DNA of 64,000 bases from Salinirubellus litoreus (GTDB lineage: Archaea > Halobacteriota > Halobacteria > Halobacteriales > Haloarculaceae): positions 2,108,001 through 2,172,000 of the forward strand of contig NZ_CP147841.1 of assembly GCF_037335815.1 (NCBI RefSeq), written 5' to 3'. Position numbers and translations under genes: made by a program. The notes beneath the pieces are model-generated. The model was given only the letters and a program-made list of their open reading frames with translations, did no database searches and had not been told where the DNA came from. Below are positions 8,866-17,695 of the stretch, one piece after another. Position 1 is the stretch's first letter, and every line of letters starts with the position of its first letter.

Positions 8866-10296
8866 TCAGAGGACGATGCTCTTCGTGGTCGTGAAGGCTT
8901 CGATGGAGTAGCCGATCCCCTCGCGGCCGATCCCCGAGTCCTTCACGCCGCCGAACGGGATGTCGCCGAGACCGTGCGAGGGCGCGCCGTTGATACGGAC
9001 TCCGCCGGCCTCGAGCCGGTCGGCGACGCGCATCGCGCGGTCGTAGTCGGCGGTGAAGACGGCGGCGTCGAGCCCGAGGTCGCCGCCGTTGGCGATCTCC
9101 AGGGCCTCCTCCTCGCTCCCGAACGAGGTGACGACCGCCACGGGCCCGAACTGCTCCTCGTGGAGGATGCGGGCGTCGTGGGGGACGTCGGCGAGCAGCG
9201 TCGACTCGTAGAAGTGGCCGTCGCGCTCGCCGCCGCGGACCAGGGTCGCGCCACGCTCTATCGCGTCGTCGACGAGCTCCTCGACCCACTCGGCCTGCGA
9301 CTCGGAGATGAGCGGTCCGAGCGTCGTCGACTCGTCGAACAGATCGCCGGGCTGCCAGCTGTCGACCTCCGCTTCGAGCAGGTCGACCACCTCGTCGTGG
9401 ACGTCCTCGTGGACGAGCACGCGCGAGACGGCCGAACAGCGCTGGCCGGCGTACTTGAACGACCCCTTCGCACACTGGGCGGCGACGTCCGCGAGATCGG
9501 CGTCCGGGAAGACCACGGCGGGTGCGTTCCCGCCGAGCTCCATGTGGAGGGTCGTCATCCCGGACTGCTTGGCGACGTGCTTGCCGGCGTTCGAGGAGCC
9601 GGTCATGGCGACGGCGTTGATGCGGTCGTCGCCCGCGAGCAGGTCACCCACCGTCGAGCCGCGTCCGGTGACGAGGTTGAACGCGCCGTCAGGGAGGCCG
9701 GCCGCCTCGATGGCCTCGGCGAGGATAGCCGCGCTCACCGGCGTCTTGCTCGCGGGCTTGCAGACGACGCTGTTGCCGGCCGCCAGCGCCGGGGCGATCT
9801 GGAGCGCCGTCGTCGAGAGGGGGTAGTTGTACGGCGTGATACAGAGGATCGTCCCCATCGGTTCGGGTCGGACGATCGCCCGCCAGCCCTCGTGGCCGTC
9901 CGTGGTCCCCTCGAGGAACTCGCCCTGTAGTTCCCGGGCCTCGCCGGCCGCCCGGCGGAATCGCTCCGCCGCCGAGTCGACCTCCCCGCGTGCCGAGGAG
10001 ATCGGCTTGCCCGCCTCGCGGACGATGGCGTCGGCGAGGCGATCCTTCCGTGCCTCGATCCCGGCCGCGATCGCCTCCATCCACTCCGCCCGCTGGACGA
10101 TGGTCGTCTCGCGCATCGGCCCCTTCGCCCGGTGGGCGGCCGCCAGGGCCGCCTCCGCCTGCTCCGGGCTGGCCGCGGCCACCCGGGCGAAGATCCCCCC
10201 TTCGGCGAGGTCGGCCACCTCGATGACGTCCTCGCCGTCCTCCCACCGGCCGTCGATGTACAATCCCTGGTCTCGCTGTTCGAGTCCGGTAGCCAT
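8866..10296 (-). CDS. NAD(P)-dependent aldehyde dehydrogenase, GAPN-like
   Basis: A 476-residue ALDH-superfamily enzyme, the usual family length. The catalytic Glu is in MELGGNAP and the catalytic Cys in FKYAGQRCSAVSRV; the cofactor region has TGSSNAGKHV, and the end has DIPFGGVKDSGIGREG. Related archaeal proteins are annotated as non-phosphorylating glyceraldehyde-3-phosphate dehydrogenase or lactaldehyde dehydrogenase. The pyruvate kinase three bases downstream favours GAPN (glyceraldehyde-3-P to 3-phosphoglycerate), feeding the same lower-glycolysis route; glyceraldehyde or lactaldehyde stays possible. The ATG at 10296 gives the family-like N-terminus. Its promoter shares a 58-base divergent gap with the 10355 gene and contains a candidate sugar-regulon operator. 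Confidence 0.85.
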   Translation of the reverse strand: MATGLEQRDQGLYIDGRWEDGEDVIEVADLAEGGIFARVAAASPEQAEAALAAAHRAKGPMRETTIVQRAEWMEAIAAGIEARKDRLADAIVREAGKPISSARGEVDSAAERFRRAAGEARELQGEFLEGTTDGHEGWRAIVRPEPMGTILCITPYNYPLSTTALQIAPALAAGNSVVCKPASKTPVSAAILAEAIEAAGLPDGAFNLVTGRGSTVGDLLAGDDRINAVAMTGSSNAGKHVAKQSGMTTLHMELGGNAPAVVFPDADLADVAAQCAKGSFKYAGQRCSAVSRVLVHEDVHDEVVDLLEAEVDSWQPGDLFDESTTLGPLISESQAEWVEELVDDAIERGATLVRGGERDGHFYESTLLADVPHDARILHEEQFGPVAVVTSFGSEEEALEIANGGDLGLDAAVFTADYDRAMRVADRLEAGGVRINGAPSHGLGDIPFGGVKDSGIGREGIGYSIEAFTTTKSIVL

Positions 10297-10327
10297 GTAT
10301 CTCCCTACGACCGCCAGCGTTAAGAAG

Positions 10328-10351
10328 TTTACTCGGATTAGAATAAATAAT
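10328..10351. promoter_or_regulatory. Candidate sugar-regulon operator, copy 1
   Basis: The site reads TTTACTC, six bases, then GAATAAATAAT. Its core TACTC-N6-GAATA differs at one base from the TACT-N7-GAGTA motif reported for Halobacterium TrmB. On the minus strand the GAGTA half ends 33 bases before the dehydrogenase ATG, just upstream of the expected TATA position. Site 19651-19674 has the same bases and the same spacing. It would also overlap the start region of the plus-strand gene at 10355. Confidence 0.6.
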
Positions 10352-10354
10352 ATC

Positions 10355-11512
10355 ATGACCTCGCGTGAGACGGTGACGGACGGCGGGTTCGACCGGGAGG
10401 ACGGGCGGTCCGGAGACGGGGGAGGGCTGCCGACGGGTCGCCGCGAACGACTCGCCTCCCTCCTCGAACGCGAGGGGCTCGAGAGCGTCTGGTTCGCCGA
10501 CCCGGACACGTTCGCGTGGGCAACGGGCGGGTCGAACTACGTGGACCGACGGGCGGCCGTCGGCGACGCCGCCGTCGGCTTCGACGGGGAGTGGACCGTC
10601 GTGACGAACGACATCGAGGTCGCGCGGCTCCGGGACGAGGAACTCCCCGATGGGGTGCCGGTCGACTCCTTCGAGTGGCACGCGGGCTCGCTCGCCGACG
10701 CGGTGGCCGAACACGCCGAGACGCCCGCCGGAGCGGACTTCGACGTCCCGGGGTTCTCCGCCGTGGAGGCCTCGCCGCTCCGCCGCCGGCTCACAGGGGC
10801 CGACGTCACGCGCTACCGCGATCTGGGTGCCGATACCGCGGCGGCCATCGAGGCGGCCGCCCGGGCGGCCGAGCCGACCGACACCGAGTGCGAGGTGGCC
10901 GCGCGGGTCGAGGCCGAGCTCGCCGAGCGAGGTACGGAATCGCCGGTCGTGCTCGTCGGCGGCGAGGAGCGTGCGGGGCGCTACCGACACTTCACGCCCA
11001 CGGACGCGACCCTCGGCGGGTACGCGCTGGTCTCGGTGACCGCCCGGCGCGACGGCCTCCACGCCAGCGCCACCCGGACGGTCGCGTTCGACCCGCCCGG
11101 GTGGCTCGGGGGGCGACACGAGGCGGCGGCGACCGTCGAGGCGACGGCGCTTGCGGCGACCCGTGCCTACGCCCAGCGCGAGGGCACCGCCGCGGAGGTC
11201 TTCGAGGCGATACGCGACGCCTACGCCGCGCTCGGACACCGCGGCGAGTGGCGCGAACACCACCAGGGCGGCGCGACGGGCTACGCGGGCAGGGAGTGGT
11301 TCGCCACGCCCACGAGCGAGGAGCCGCTCACCCTCCCGACGGCCTACGCCTGGAACCCGACCGTGCAGGGTGCCAAGAGCGAGGGTACCGCGCTCGTGAC
11401 CGCCGACGAGGTGTCGTTCCTCACGGATGGGGACCGGGACTGGCCGACCGTGGAGGTCTCCGCGGTGGGGTTTGACGCGACGTTCGAGCGACCGGCCGTC
11501 CTCACTCGCTAA
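10355..11512 (+). CDS. M24 (Xaa-Pro aminopeptidase-like) protein, metal ligands degenerate
   Basis: A 385-residue protein with the two-domain layout of prolidase/creatinase-type M24 proteins: an N-terminal domain (about 30-145) and a pita-bread-like domain (about 150-385) with HHQGGATGYAG and a final WNPTVQGAKSEGT. The two metal-binding Asp positions of the canonical LVDLG and SDxTRT motifs appear as Ser (about residues 227 and 238), so normal dinuclear peptidase activity is doubtful. It is divergent from the dehydrogenase/pyruvate kinase operon and ends with a 4-base overlap into the convergent PfkB gene. The extreme N-terminus is uncertain; conservation begins only around residue 28. Confidence 0.75.
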   Translation: MTSRETVTDGGFDREDGRSGDGGGLPTGRRERLASLLEREGLESVWFADPDTFAWATGGSNYVDRRAAVGDAAVGFDGEWTVVTNDIEVARLRDEELPDGVPVDSFEWHAGSLADAVAEHAETPAGADFDVPGFSAVEASPLRRRLTGADVTRYRDLGADTAAAIEAAARAAEPTDTECEVAARVEAELAERGTESPVVLVGGEERAGRYRHFTPTDATLGGYALVSVTARRDGLHASATRTVAFDPPGWLGGRHEAAATVEATALAATRAYAQREGTAAEVFEAIRDAYAALGHRGEWREHHQGGATGYAGREWFATPTSEEPLTLPTAYAWNPTVQGAKSEGTALVTADEVSFLTDGDRDWPTVEVSAVGFDATFERPAVLTR

Positions 11513-12480
11513 CCGCCGTTGCCGAGGAGGTCCCGCACCGCCTCGCGCGACGGGAGGGCCGTCATCGCCCCGGATGCAGTCGTCGTAACCGCGGCGACAG
11601 CGTTGGCGAACGACAGCACGTCCGTGAAACCCGTCTCCCGGTCGACGAACGCCGCGACGGCCCCCGCGAGGAACGCGTCGCCCGCGCCGGTCGTGTCCAC
11701 CGGCTCCACGGGGTACCCCGCGTGAGTGACGGTCGCCGGGCCCCACGGCGCGTCCTCGGCGGCTTCCGCCCGTGCGCCCGCCCCGCCGAGCGTCGTCAGG
11801 ACGGTGTGTGGACCCTTTTCGGAATCGAACACCGCCCGGGACAGCGTCGACTCGTCCTCGCCCTCGAAACCGAGCGCCCGGAGCTCTCCGGTGGTCGCCT
11901 TCAGGACGTCGACGTGTTCGAGCGCCCGGCCGACCGTCGACTCGAACGCCCCGTCGGCCCACAGTTCGGGCCGGTAGTTCGGGTCGAACGCCACCGTCGT
12001 GCCGGCCGCGGCGGCGCGTTCGAGCAGGTCGAGCGTCGCCTCCCGCGAGGGGCCCGACGCCAGCGCGACTCCGCCGGCGACGATCCACTCGACCCCCGCG
12101 AGGACGTCGTCGGATACTCGGCCTCGCTCCATCCGGGTGTCGGCCGTGCCGTCGCGGTAGAAGGTGAACGCCCGATCGGCGTTCTCGTCGTGGGCGACGA
12201 ACGCGAGCGACGTGCGGGCCTCGGTGTCGCGCTCGACGAACCGATCGGGAAGCCCCTCCTCCTCTAGCGTTCGGACCAGCACGTCGCCGAACGGGTCCGC
12301 GCCGACGCGGGTCCAGAACAAGGGCGTCTCCTCGAGGCGGGCGAGTCCCACGGCGACGTTCGCGGGTGCGCCGCCGGGCCGCCGGGTGAACGACTCGACA
12401 CTCGCGAGCGGTCCCGGCGTCGCGGGCAGGAAGTCCACGAGCGCCTCGCCGGCCACCAGCACGCGTCGCCCGGAGTTCAT
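11509..12480 (-). CDS. PfkB-family carbohydrate kinase (fructokinase-like)
   Basis: A 323-residue ribokinase-fold kinase. The N-terminal motif GEALVDFLP, the substrate strand FTRRPGGAPANVAVGLARL and the ATP/anion-hole signature DTTGAGDAFLAG (catalytic Asp) are all present. The RPGGAPANVA type is common in fructokinases, so fructose or another free sugar is a fair guess; it could also act on a keto-deoxy sugar. It lies 48 bases downstream of KDG kinase on the same strand. An AT-rich TTTTTGATC about 25 bases before its ATG gives it a possible promoter of its own. Confidence 0.85.
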   Translation of the reverse strand: MNSGRRVLVAGEALVDFLPATPGPLASVESFTRRPGGAPANVAVGLARLEETPLFWTRVGADPFGDVLVRTLEEEGLPDRFVERDTEARTSLAFVAHDENADRAFTFYRDGTADTRMERGRVSDDVLAGVEWIVAGGVALASGPSREATLDLLERAAAAGTTVAFDPNYRPELWADGAFESTVGRALEHVDVLKATTGELRALGFEGEDESTLSRAVFDSEKGPHTVLTTLGGAGARAEAAEDAPWGPATVTHAGYPVEPVDTTGAGDAFLAGAVAAFVDRETGFTDVLSFANAVAAVTTTASGAMTALPSREAVRDLLGNGG

Positions 12481-12528
12481 ACTCGAATCGGGGGCCGTAC
12501 GATCAAAAACCCGGGTGGAGTCCTCGTG

Positions 12529-13482
12529 CTATCGGGAGATACCGCCGCCGGATTCCTCGATCACCCGCTCGACCTCCGCAGGGGTGACGGTCGCGGCGTC
12601 GCCGTCGAACGTACGCTTGAGCGCGGCCGTCGCCGACCCGTAGTCGAGCGCCTCCGGGATCGATCCCCCGTCCAGCCGGTGAGCGAGGAACCCGCCGACG
12701 AAGGCGTCGCCGGTGCCCACCGGGTCCCGCGTCTCAGCGGCGTAGGCGGGTTGTCGGTGCGTCTCGCCGTCGTGCCACGCGAGCGACCCGGCGTCGCCCA
12801 GCGTCAGGACGACCGTCTCCATCCCGTGATCCTCCGCGAGGGCCGCCGCGACGCCCTCCGGATCGCCCTCCCGTCCGAGCACCTCGGCGGCGTCCCGCTC
12901 TGCGACGACGAAGCTGTCGACCAGCGGGAGAAGTTCGCGTATCGTCTTGCCGGCCTCCGCGGGCGACCAGAGCTTCGACCGGTAGTTCAGATCGAAGACC
13001 GTCTCGGTACCCGCTTCGCGGGCCGCTTCGAGGAGGTCGGTGGTCGTCCCGACGAGCGTCTCCGAGAGCGCGGGCGTGATGCCGCTCGTGTAGAACATCT
13101 CCGCGTCGCGGACCCGAGACAGCGGGAGGTCGGCGGTCGTCGCCGTCGTCACCGCCGCCCCGGCGCGGTCGTAGACGACGTTCGTCCCCCGAGGTTCGCC
13201 GCCCGGCTCGAGGTAGTACGTACCGACGCGCCCCTCGTCGGTCCAGGCGACGTCGGGTTCGACGCCGTGGAGGGTGAGCGACCGGGTGATGCGTCGGGCG
13301 ACCGGGGTGTCGGGGAGTTTGGAGAGCCAGACCGCCTCGCGGCCGAGTTCGGCGGCGGCGACGGCGACGTTGCTCTCCGCCCCGCCGACGTGTACGTCGA
13401 GTCGATCCGTCAGTTCGAGCCGCTCGCCGGGTGGCGAGGAGTAGCGCAGCATCGTCTCGCCGAACGTCACGAGGTCCGCCAT
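12529..13482 (-). CDS. kdgK: 2-keto-3-deoxygluconate kinase
   Basis: A 317-residue PfkB-family kinase that phosphorylates 2-keto-3-deoxygluconate to KDPG, the defining step of the semi-phosphorylative Entner-Doudoroff pathway of haloarchaea. It shows the start VTFGETMLRYSSPPGERLE, VHVGGAESNVAVAAAELG, the FDLNYRSKLW substrate motif typical of KDG kinases, and DPVGTGDAFVGG with the catalytic Asp. The ATG at 13482 is supported by a TATA box about 22-31 bases upstream. Gluconate dehydratase, the preceding enzyme of the pathway, is also in this window (26151-27389). KDPG aldolase and glucose dehydrogenase are not. Confidence 0.88.
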   Translation of the reverse strand: MADLVTFGETMLRYSSPPGERLELTDRLDVHVGGAESNVAVAAAELGREAVWLSKLPDTPVARRITRSLTLHGVEPDVAWTDEGRVGTYYLEPGGEPRGTNVVYDRAGAAVTTATTADLPLSRVRDAEMFYTSGITPALSETLVGTTTDLLEAAREAGTETVFDLNYRSKLWSPAEAGKTIRELLPLVDSFVVAERDAAEVLGREGDPEGVAAALAEDHGMETVVLTLGDAGSLAWHDGETHRQPAYAAETRDPVGTGDAFVGGFLAHRLDGGSIPEALDYGSATAALKRTFDGDAATVTPAEVERVIEESGGGISR

Positions 13483-13503
13483 AGCCCCGACTCCCCGGCG
13501 GAC

Positions 13504-13513
13504 GAGTATAAAT
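13504..13513 (-). promoter_or_regulatory. TATA box of kdgK overlapping a GAGTA half-site
   Basis: On the minus strand ATTTATACTC lies 22-31 bases before the kdgK ATG and looks like a leaderless-gene promoter. The embedded TACTC equals one half of the TrmB-type motif but has no partner half, so regulation through it is only a possibility. Confidence 0.5.
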
Positions 13514-13574
13514 CCCGCCCGTCCGGACCGCTCCCGACCGGACGGTTGAAGCACGCGGGGGGAGAACGCCCGGT

Positions 13575-15065
13575 ATGGATCTCGGTCGCCGGAGCGGGCT
13601 CTTCCTGCACGTCACCTCGCTCCCCGGACCGGAAGGCATCGGCACGCTCGGGGCGGGCGCACGCGCGTTCCTCGAATTCGCGGAGCGGGCGGGCGCGACG
13701 GTCTGGCAGGTATGCCCATTGGGGCCGACCGCCGGCGTCCACGGCCACTCGCCGTACTCGCCGCTGTCGGCGTTCGCCGGCAACCCCCTGCTCGTGGACC
13801 TCGACCGGCTCGTCGAGGCCGGGTGGCTCGAAGCGGGCGAGGTCGAACCCCGACCCGACACCGGCCCGCACCGCGTCGACTTCGACGCCGTCATCGACTA
13901 CAAGATGCCGCGACTCCGGGTCGCCTTCGAGGGGTTCGAGGCGCGGGCGAGCCCCGACGAGCGGGCGGCGTTCGACTCGTTCCGCGAGCGCGAGGCCGAC
14001 TGGCTCGACGAGTACGCCCTCTTCATCGCGCTCAAGCGGAACTTCGACGACGCCGGATGGACCGACTGGCCGGAGCCGCTCCGCCGACGGGACCCCGACG
14101 CGCTCGCCGAGTGGCGCGAGGAACTGGCCGACGAGATCGCGTTCCGGGAGTTCGTCCAGTTCTGCTTCGATCGGCAGTGGAAGGCCCTTCGGGAGGATGC
14201 CGACGAGCGGGGGATCGATCTCGTCGGCGACGTGCCGCTGTACGTGGGGATGGACAGCGCGGACGTGTGGGCGAACCGCGAGGCCTTCGCGGTCGGGCCG
14301 GACGGCCCGGAGGCGGTCGCGGGCGTCCCGCCCGACATGGGCGACAGCGGTCAGCGCTGGGGGAACCCGCTGTACGACTGGGACCATCTCGAATCCACTG
14401 GATTCGACTGGTGGGTCCGGCGATTCGAGCGCACGTACGACCTGGTCGATATCGTCCGACTGGACCACTTCAAGGGGTTCGACAGCTACTGGGCGATCCC
14501 GGAGGCCGCCGAGAGCCCGGCCGAGGGCGAGTGGCGCGAGGCCCCCGGGACGGAGCTGTTCGAGGCCGTTCGCGAGCGTCGGGGCGGGTTCCCGGCCATC
14601 GCCGAGGACGTCGGTCACCTCTCGGAGTCGGTCCACGAACTCCGGCAGCGGTTCGACGTCCCCGGGATGCGGATACCACAGTACGCCGACTGGTGTGCGG
14701 AGAACCACCTCTACCAGCCACACACCTACCCCGAGGACGTCGTCGCGTACACGGGTACTCACGACACGGACACCGTGGTCGGGTGGTACCGTTCCCTGGA
14801 CGACGAGCAGCGCGACTGCCTGCACTACTACCTCGCCACCGACGGCCAGGAGATCCACTGGGACCTGCTGGACGCGGTGTGGGGCTCGGCGGCCGAACTC
14901 GCGGTCGCGCCGGTGCCGGACGTGCTCGGCCTGGGGTCGGACGCGCGGTTCAACACCCCCGGGACGACGTCGGGCAACTGGGACTGGCGGGTCACCCGCG
15001 AGGGGTTCGACCCCGACGTGGCCGACCGACTCCGTGCGCTCTCGGACCACCACCTGCGCATCTGA
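13575..15065 (+). CDS. malQ: 4-alpha-glucanotransferase (amylomaltase, GH77)
   Basis: A 496-residue cytoplasmic amylomaltase that transfers glucan chains between malto-oligosaccharides and releases glucose. The family signature SGLFLHVTSLPGPEGIGTLG (residues 6-25, split here) opens it. The catalytic nucleophile Asp is in IVRLDHFKGFDSYWA, the acid/base Glu in AIAEDVGH, and the transition-state Asp in GTHDTDTVVG. Length is that of the compact microbial MalQ. It is transcribed divergently from kdgK, with only 92 bases between the two ATGs. It would work with the GH13 and GH15 enzymes on imported maltodextrins or on an internal glucan. Confidence 0.93.
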   Translation: MDLGRRSGLFLHVTSLPGPEGIGTLGAGARAFLEFAERAGATVWQVCPLGPTAGVHGHSPYSPLSAFAGNPLLVDLDRLVEAGWLEAGEVEPRPDTGPHRVDFDAVIDYKMPRLRVAFEGFEARASPDERAAFDSFREREADWLDEYALFIALKRNFDDAGWTDWPEPLRRRDPDALAEWREELADEIAFREFVQFCFDRQWKALREDADERGIDLVGDVPLYVGMDSADVWANREAFAVGPDGPEAVAGVPPDMGDSGQRWGNPLYDWDHLESTGFDWWVRRFERTYDLVDIVRLDHFKGFDSYWAIPEAAESPAEGEWREAPGTELFEAVRERRGGFPAIAEDVGHLSESVHELRQRFDVPGMRIPQYADWCAENHLYQPHTYPEDVVAYTGTHDTDTVVGWYRSLDDEQRDCLHYYLATDGQEIHWDLLDAVWGSAAELAVAPVPDVLGLGSDARFNTPGTTSGNWDWRVTREGFDPDVADRLRALSDHHLRI

Positions 15066-15250
15066 GCGAACAGACGGCACCGTCCCCCCTCCGCGCGGTG
15101 TCGTGCCGTGCTCCCGCGAGCCACCGCGCGGCTTCGTTCAGATCACGACACGGGGTGGTTCCGTTCCGGTATTTGAAGCTCCGGGCCGAAATCAGACGGA
15201 GATCGGTCGGGTCGGTGACCGCTCACGGTCGAGCGCCACTCGATAGCACG

Positions 15251-17695
15251 CTACTCCCGACTGAACACGACGACCTCGCCGTTGTCGAGGGTCACCGGTT
15301 CGTCCGCGGCGACCGTCCCGACGCCCGGTGAGACGAGCACCGGCTCCCACCCGTCGGCCGGGAGTCCCTCGACTGGGAGGTCGGTCGGCGTCTCGATGGC
15401 CGAGACGCCCTCCATGTTCGCGAGGAAGAGCAGGGATTCGCTCCCGTCCGGCGCGACCCGGTGGCCGTAGTAGAGCACCGTCCCGTCGGCCGGGTGGCGG
15501 TAGTCGAACGCCTCCTCCTCCCGGACGTCCCCGCGGAGCCAGGGCCGCTCGTGGCGGAACTCCCGCACCGCCCGATCGAACGCGGTCCGCTCGTCGTCCT
15601 GTCGGTCGGCCCAGTTCCCGAGGCTCGCGAACTCGTGGAAGTCACGCATCCAGGCGTAGCCGAACCGCTCCAGGTCCTCGGGAGTGGGATCGCCGTCCCC
15701 GAGCGGCGGGTCGAGCGGCGCGAGCATCGCCGGCATCCCGTCGAGGTCGAAGTCGGTCGCGCTCACCGTGTCGTACAGCGTGTGCATGAACCACCGGAGC
15801 GTCTCGGCGTCCTCGAAGCCGAGCTCCTTCAGTCGGCGGAAGTGGCCCGACTCGGGATAGTCCGTCTCACGGATCTGCCACTCGGCGACGTTGTGCTCCT
15901 CGGCGACCACCTTCACGTTCCAGGGGGCGTCCGTATCGCGGACGAACCCCCACGGCCCCCTGAAGTTGGCGTTGAGGAAGTCCATCGGCACCCCCGGGAG
16001 GAAGCAGTGCATCAGGGCGTTCGCCGCGGGGCTGTCGTACGCCGCGTCGATGATCTCCGTGGGGGTCTCCCCGAGGTGGGGGTTGATCGGGTCGTCCTCC
16101 CAGGAGGTCCCGACGCTCCGCTGGCCCCCCCGGCGGACGGTGTCGTGGTTGGCGACGCCCGTGATCCAGTTCGAGCCGAAGTCCGCCACCTCGCGCACCC
16201 GCCACCACTTCGTCGCCCAGAACGTCAGGAGCGCGGGCGTGTTGTGCGCGAACGTGACCGGCGACCACTGGAACGAGTGGGGGTGCTGCTCGATGAGCGT
16301 CCGGTAGGTGGAGGCGAGCTCCCAGTCCTCGCGGGGCCACGGCCGGCCGTCCTCGTAGATCATCCACGGCCGGTACTCCGTCCCCCCCACCTCCTGGGTC
16401 ACGCGATCCATCTCGGCGAGGAACTCGTCGTCGTGCCACTCCCCCCGTTCCTCCGACCAGTTGGTGAAGTCCTGCGCGCCGTCGACGCGGATGCCGTCCG
16501 CGCCGAACTCCATCTTCCGGCGCTGCATCTCCAGCAGTATCGCCCGTACTACCGGCTCCGTGTAGTCGAGTTCTTGCCCGTACATCCCCGGCCCGGAGAG
16601 GAAGCGGTCGTTCAGGAGGTCGAGAGCGCCGTTGTCCGCGTGGCCGAGGGCGATATCGAACACGACCCGTACCGGTCGGGGCATGTCGTGACACGCCGCG
16701 ATGAAGTCGACGAGTTCGTCCGGGCGACCCGTCTCCAGGAGCGCCGGGTTGACCGCCGGGAACCCCGCGACGACGATGTCGTAGCCCCAGTTCAGCATGT
16801 CGGGGGACTCGACGGTCACCTCGACGCGGTCGCCCGAGCGTTCTTCGGGGCGGAAGTAGCCCGGGTGGTCCTCGTTCTCCGTGATCGGCTCGACAGGCAT
16901 CAGCTGGATCGCGTCGTAGCCGAGGAAGTTGCGGTCCGCGGGTGTGAGATCGTCACCGTCGCGCTGCTTCGCCGCGATTTCGCGGAGCCGTCGAGCGAGG
17001 GCCCCGAGGCTCCCCGTCTCGGTCGCCGTCCCCGGGTGTACCTCGAGCATCGAGGTCGCCGGATCCACCCGGGGCAGGCCGTCGTCCTCGGTCGTTGGAA
17101 TGGCCTCCTCGTCGGTACCGAACGAGCGGAAGTGTTCTCGATCGGGCCGCTCGCGGTCGAGCGAAGCGAGGTCGTAGAGTTCGGCTGGCGCGTACGCGCC
17201 GAACGGGAGCGACGACGCGAGCGGGTCGAGGACCTCGCCGCGCTCGCCGTCGTGCTCGTAGACGAGCCGGTAGAGCGAGCCCAACTGGTCCCGAGTCCCG
17301 GGTCGCATCCCCTCGACGGCCGCCCAGGTGAACTCGCCCTTGCGTCGGGTCTCGACGATCGCCCGGTCGAACTCGACGGTCGTCTCGGTACCGAGGTCGA
17401 CCGGCTCGCGTGCGGTCAGCACCTCCAGCTCGACGGCGTCGGCGGGCACCTCGTCGGCGAGCTCGGGCGTCCAGAACCCCACCTCGGCGTACCCATCTCC
17501 CGCGCCCTCCTCCTCCGAGCGCCACTGTGCCCCGAGGTGTTCGACGAGCTCCTTCGCCGCCTCGAACCGGTCGTCGTGGTCGTCGAGTATCCGCCGCTGT
17601 CGGTCGACCAGCGCGTCGGTCCGTTCCGCGAGGATGCGCGGTTCGCCTGCGCCTTCCCCGCTCCCCCGCCCGCGTCCGTTGTCCTCCTCGCTCAT
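15251..17695 (-). CDS. GH13-family glucosidase, glucosylglycerol-hydrolase-like
   Basis: An 814-residue cytoplasmic enzyme with the four GH13 regions: VVFDIALGHADN (I), GIRVDGAQDF with the nucleophile Asp (II), WMIYEDG with the likely acid/base Glu (III) and GVANHDT (IV). The layout, with a long acidic N-terminal region of about 270 residues, TFWATKWWR and a large C-terminal insert, is unlike ordinary alpha-amylases. From memory it is closest to the glucosylglycerol hydrolase (GghA) type known from cyanobacteria; that assignment is uncertain. Its ATG overlaps the stop of the amylase gene upstream (ATGA), so the two are translationally coupled. Confidence 0.8.
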   Translation of the reverse strand: MSEEDNGRGRGSGEGAGEPRILAERTDALVDRQRRILDDHDDRFEAAKELVEHLGAQWRSEEEGAGDGYAEVGFWTPELADEVPADAVELEVLTAREPVDLGTETTVEFDRAIVETRRKGEFTWAAVEGMRPGTRDQLGSLYRLVYEHDGERGEVLDPLASSLPFGAYAPAELYDLASLDRERPDREHFRSFGTDEEAIPTTEDDGLPRVDPATSMLEVHPGTATETGSLGALARRLREIAAKQRDGDDLTPADRNFLGYDAIQLMPVEPITENEDHPGYFRPEERSGDRVEVTVESPDMLNWGYDIVVAGFPAVNPALLETGRPDELVDFIAACHDMPRPVRVVFDIALGHADNGALDLLNDRFLSGPGMYGQELDYTEPVVRAILLEMQRRKMEFGADGIRVDGAQDFTNWSEERGEWHDDEFLAEMDRVTQEVGGTEYRPWMIYEDGRPWPREDWELASTYRTLIEQHPHSFQWSPVTFAHNTPALLTFWATKWWRVREVADFGSNWITGVANHDTVRRGGQRSVGTSWEDDPINPHLGETPTEIIDAAYDSPAANALMHCFLPGVPMDFLNANFRGPWGFVRDTDAPWNVKVVAEEHNVAEWQIRETDYPESGHFRRLKELGFEDAETLRWFMHTLYDTVSATDFDLDGMPAMLAPLDPPLGDGDPTPEDLERFGYAWMRDFHEFASLGNWADRQDDERTAFDRAVREFRHERPWLRGDVREEEAFDYRHPADGTVLYYGHRVAPDGSESLLFLANMEGVSAIETPTDLPVEGLPADGWEPVLVSPGVGTVAADEPVTLDNGEVVVFSRE

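Noticed and set aside
7378..9930. 850-residue open frame on the plus strand
   Set aside because: It is the antisense of pyruvate kinase and the dehydrogenase; long antisense frames are normal in GC-rich DNA, and the composition (Asp/Arg/Gly/His without motifs) is not protein-like.
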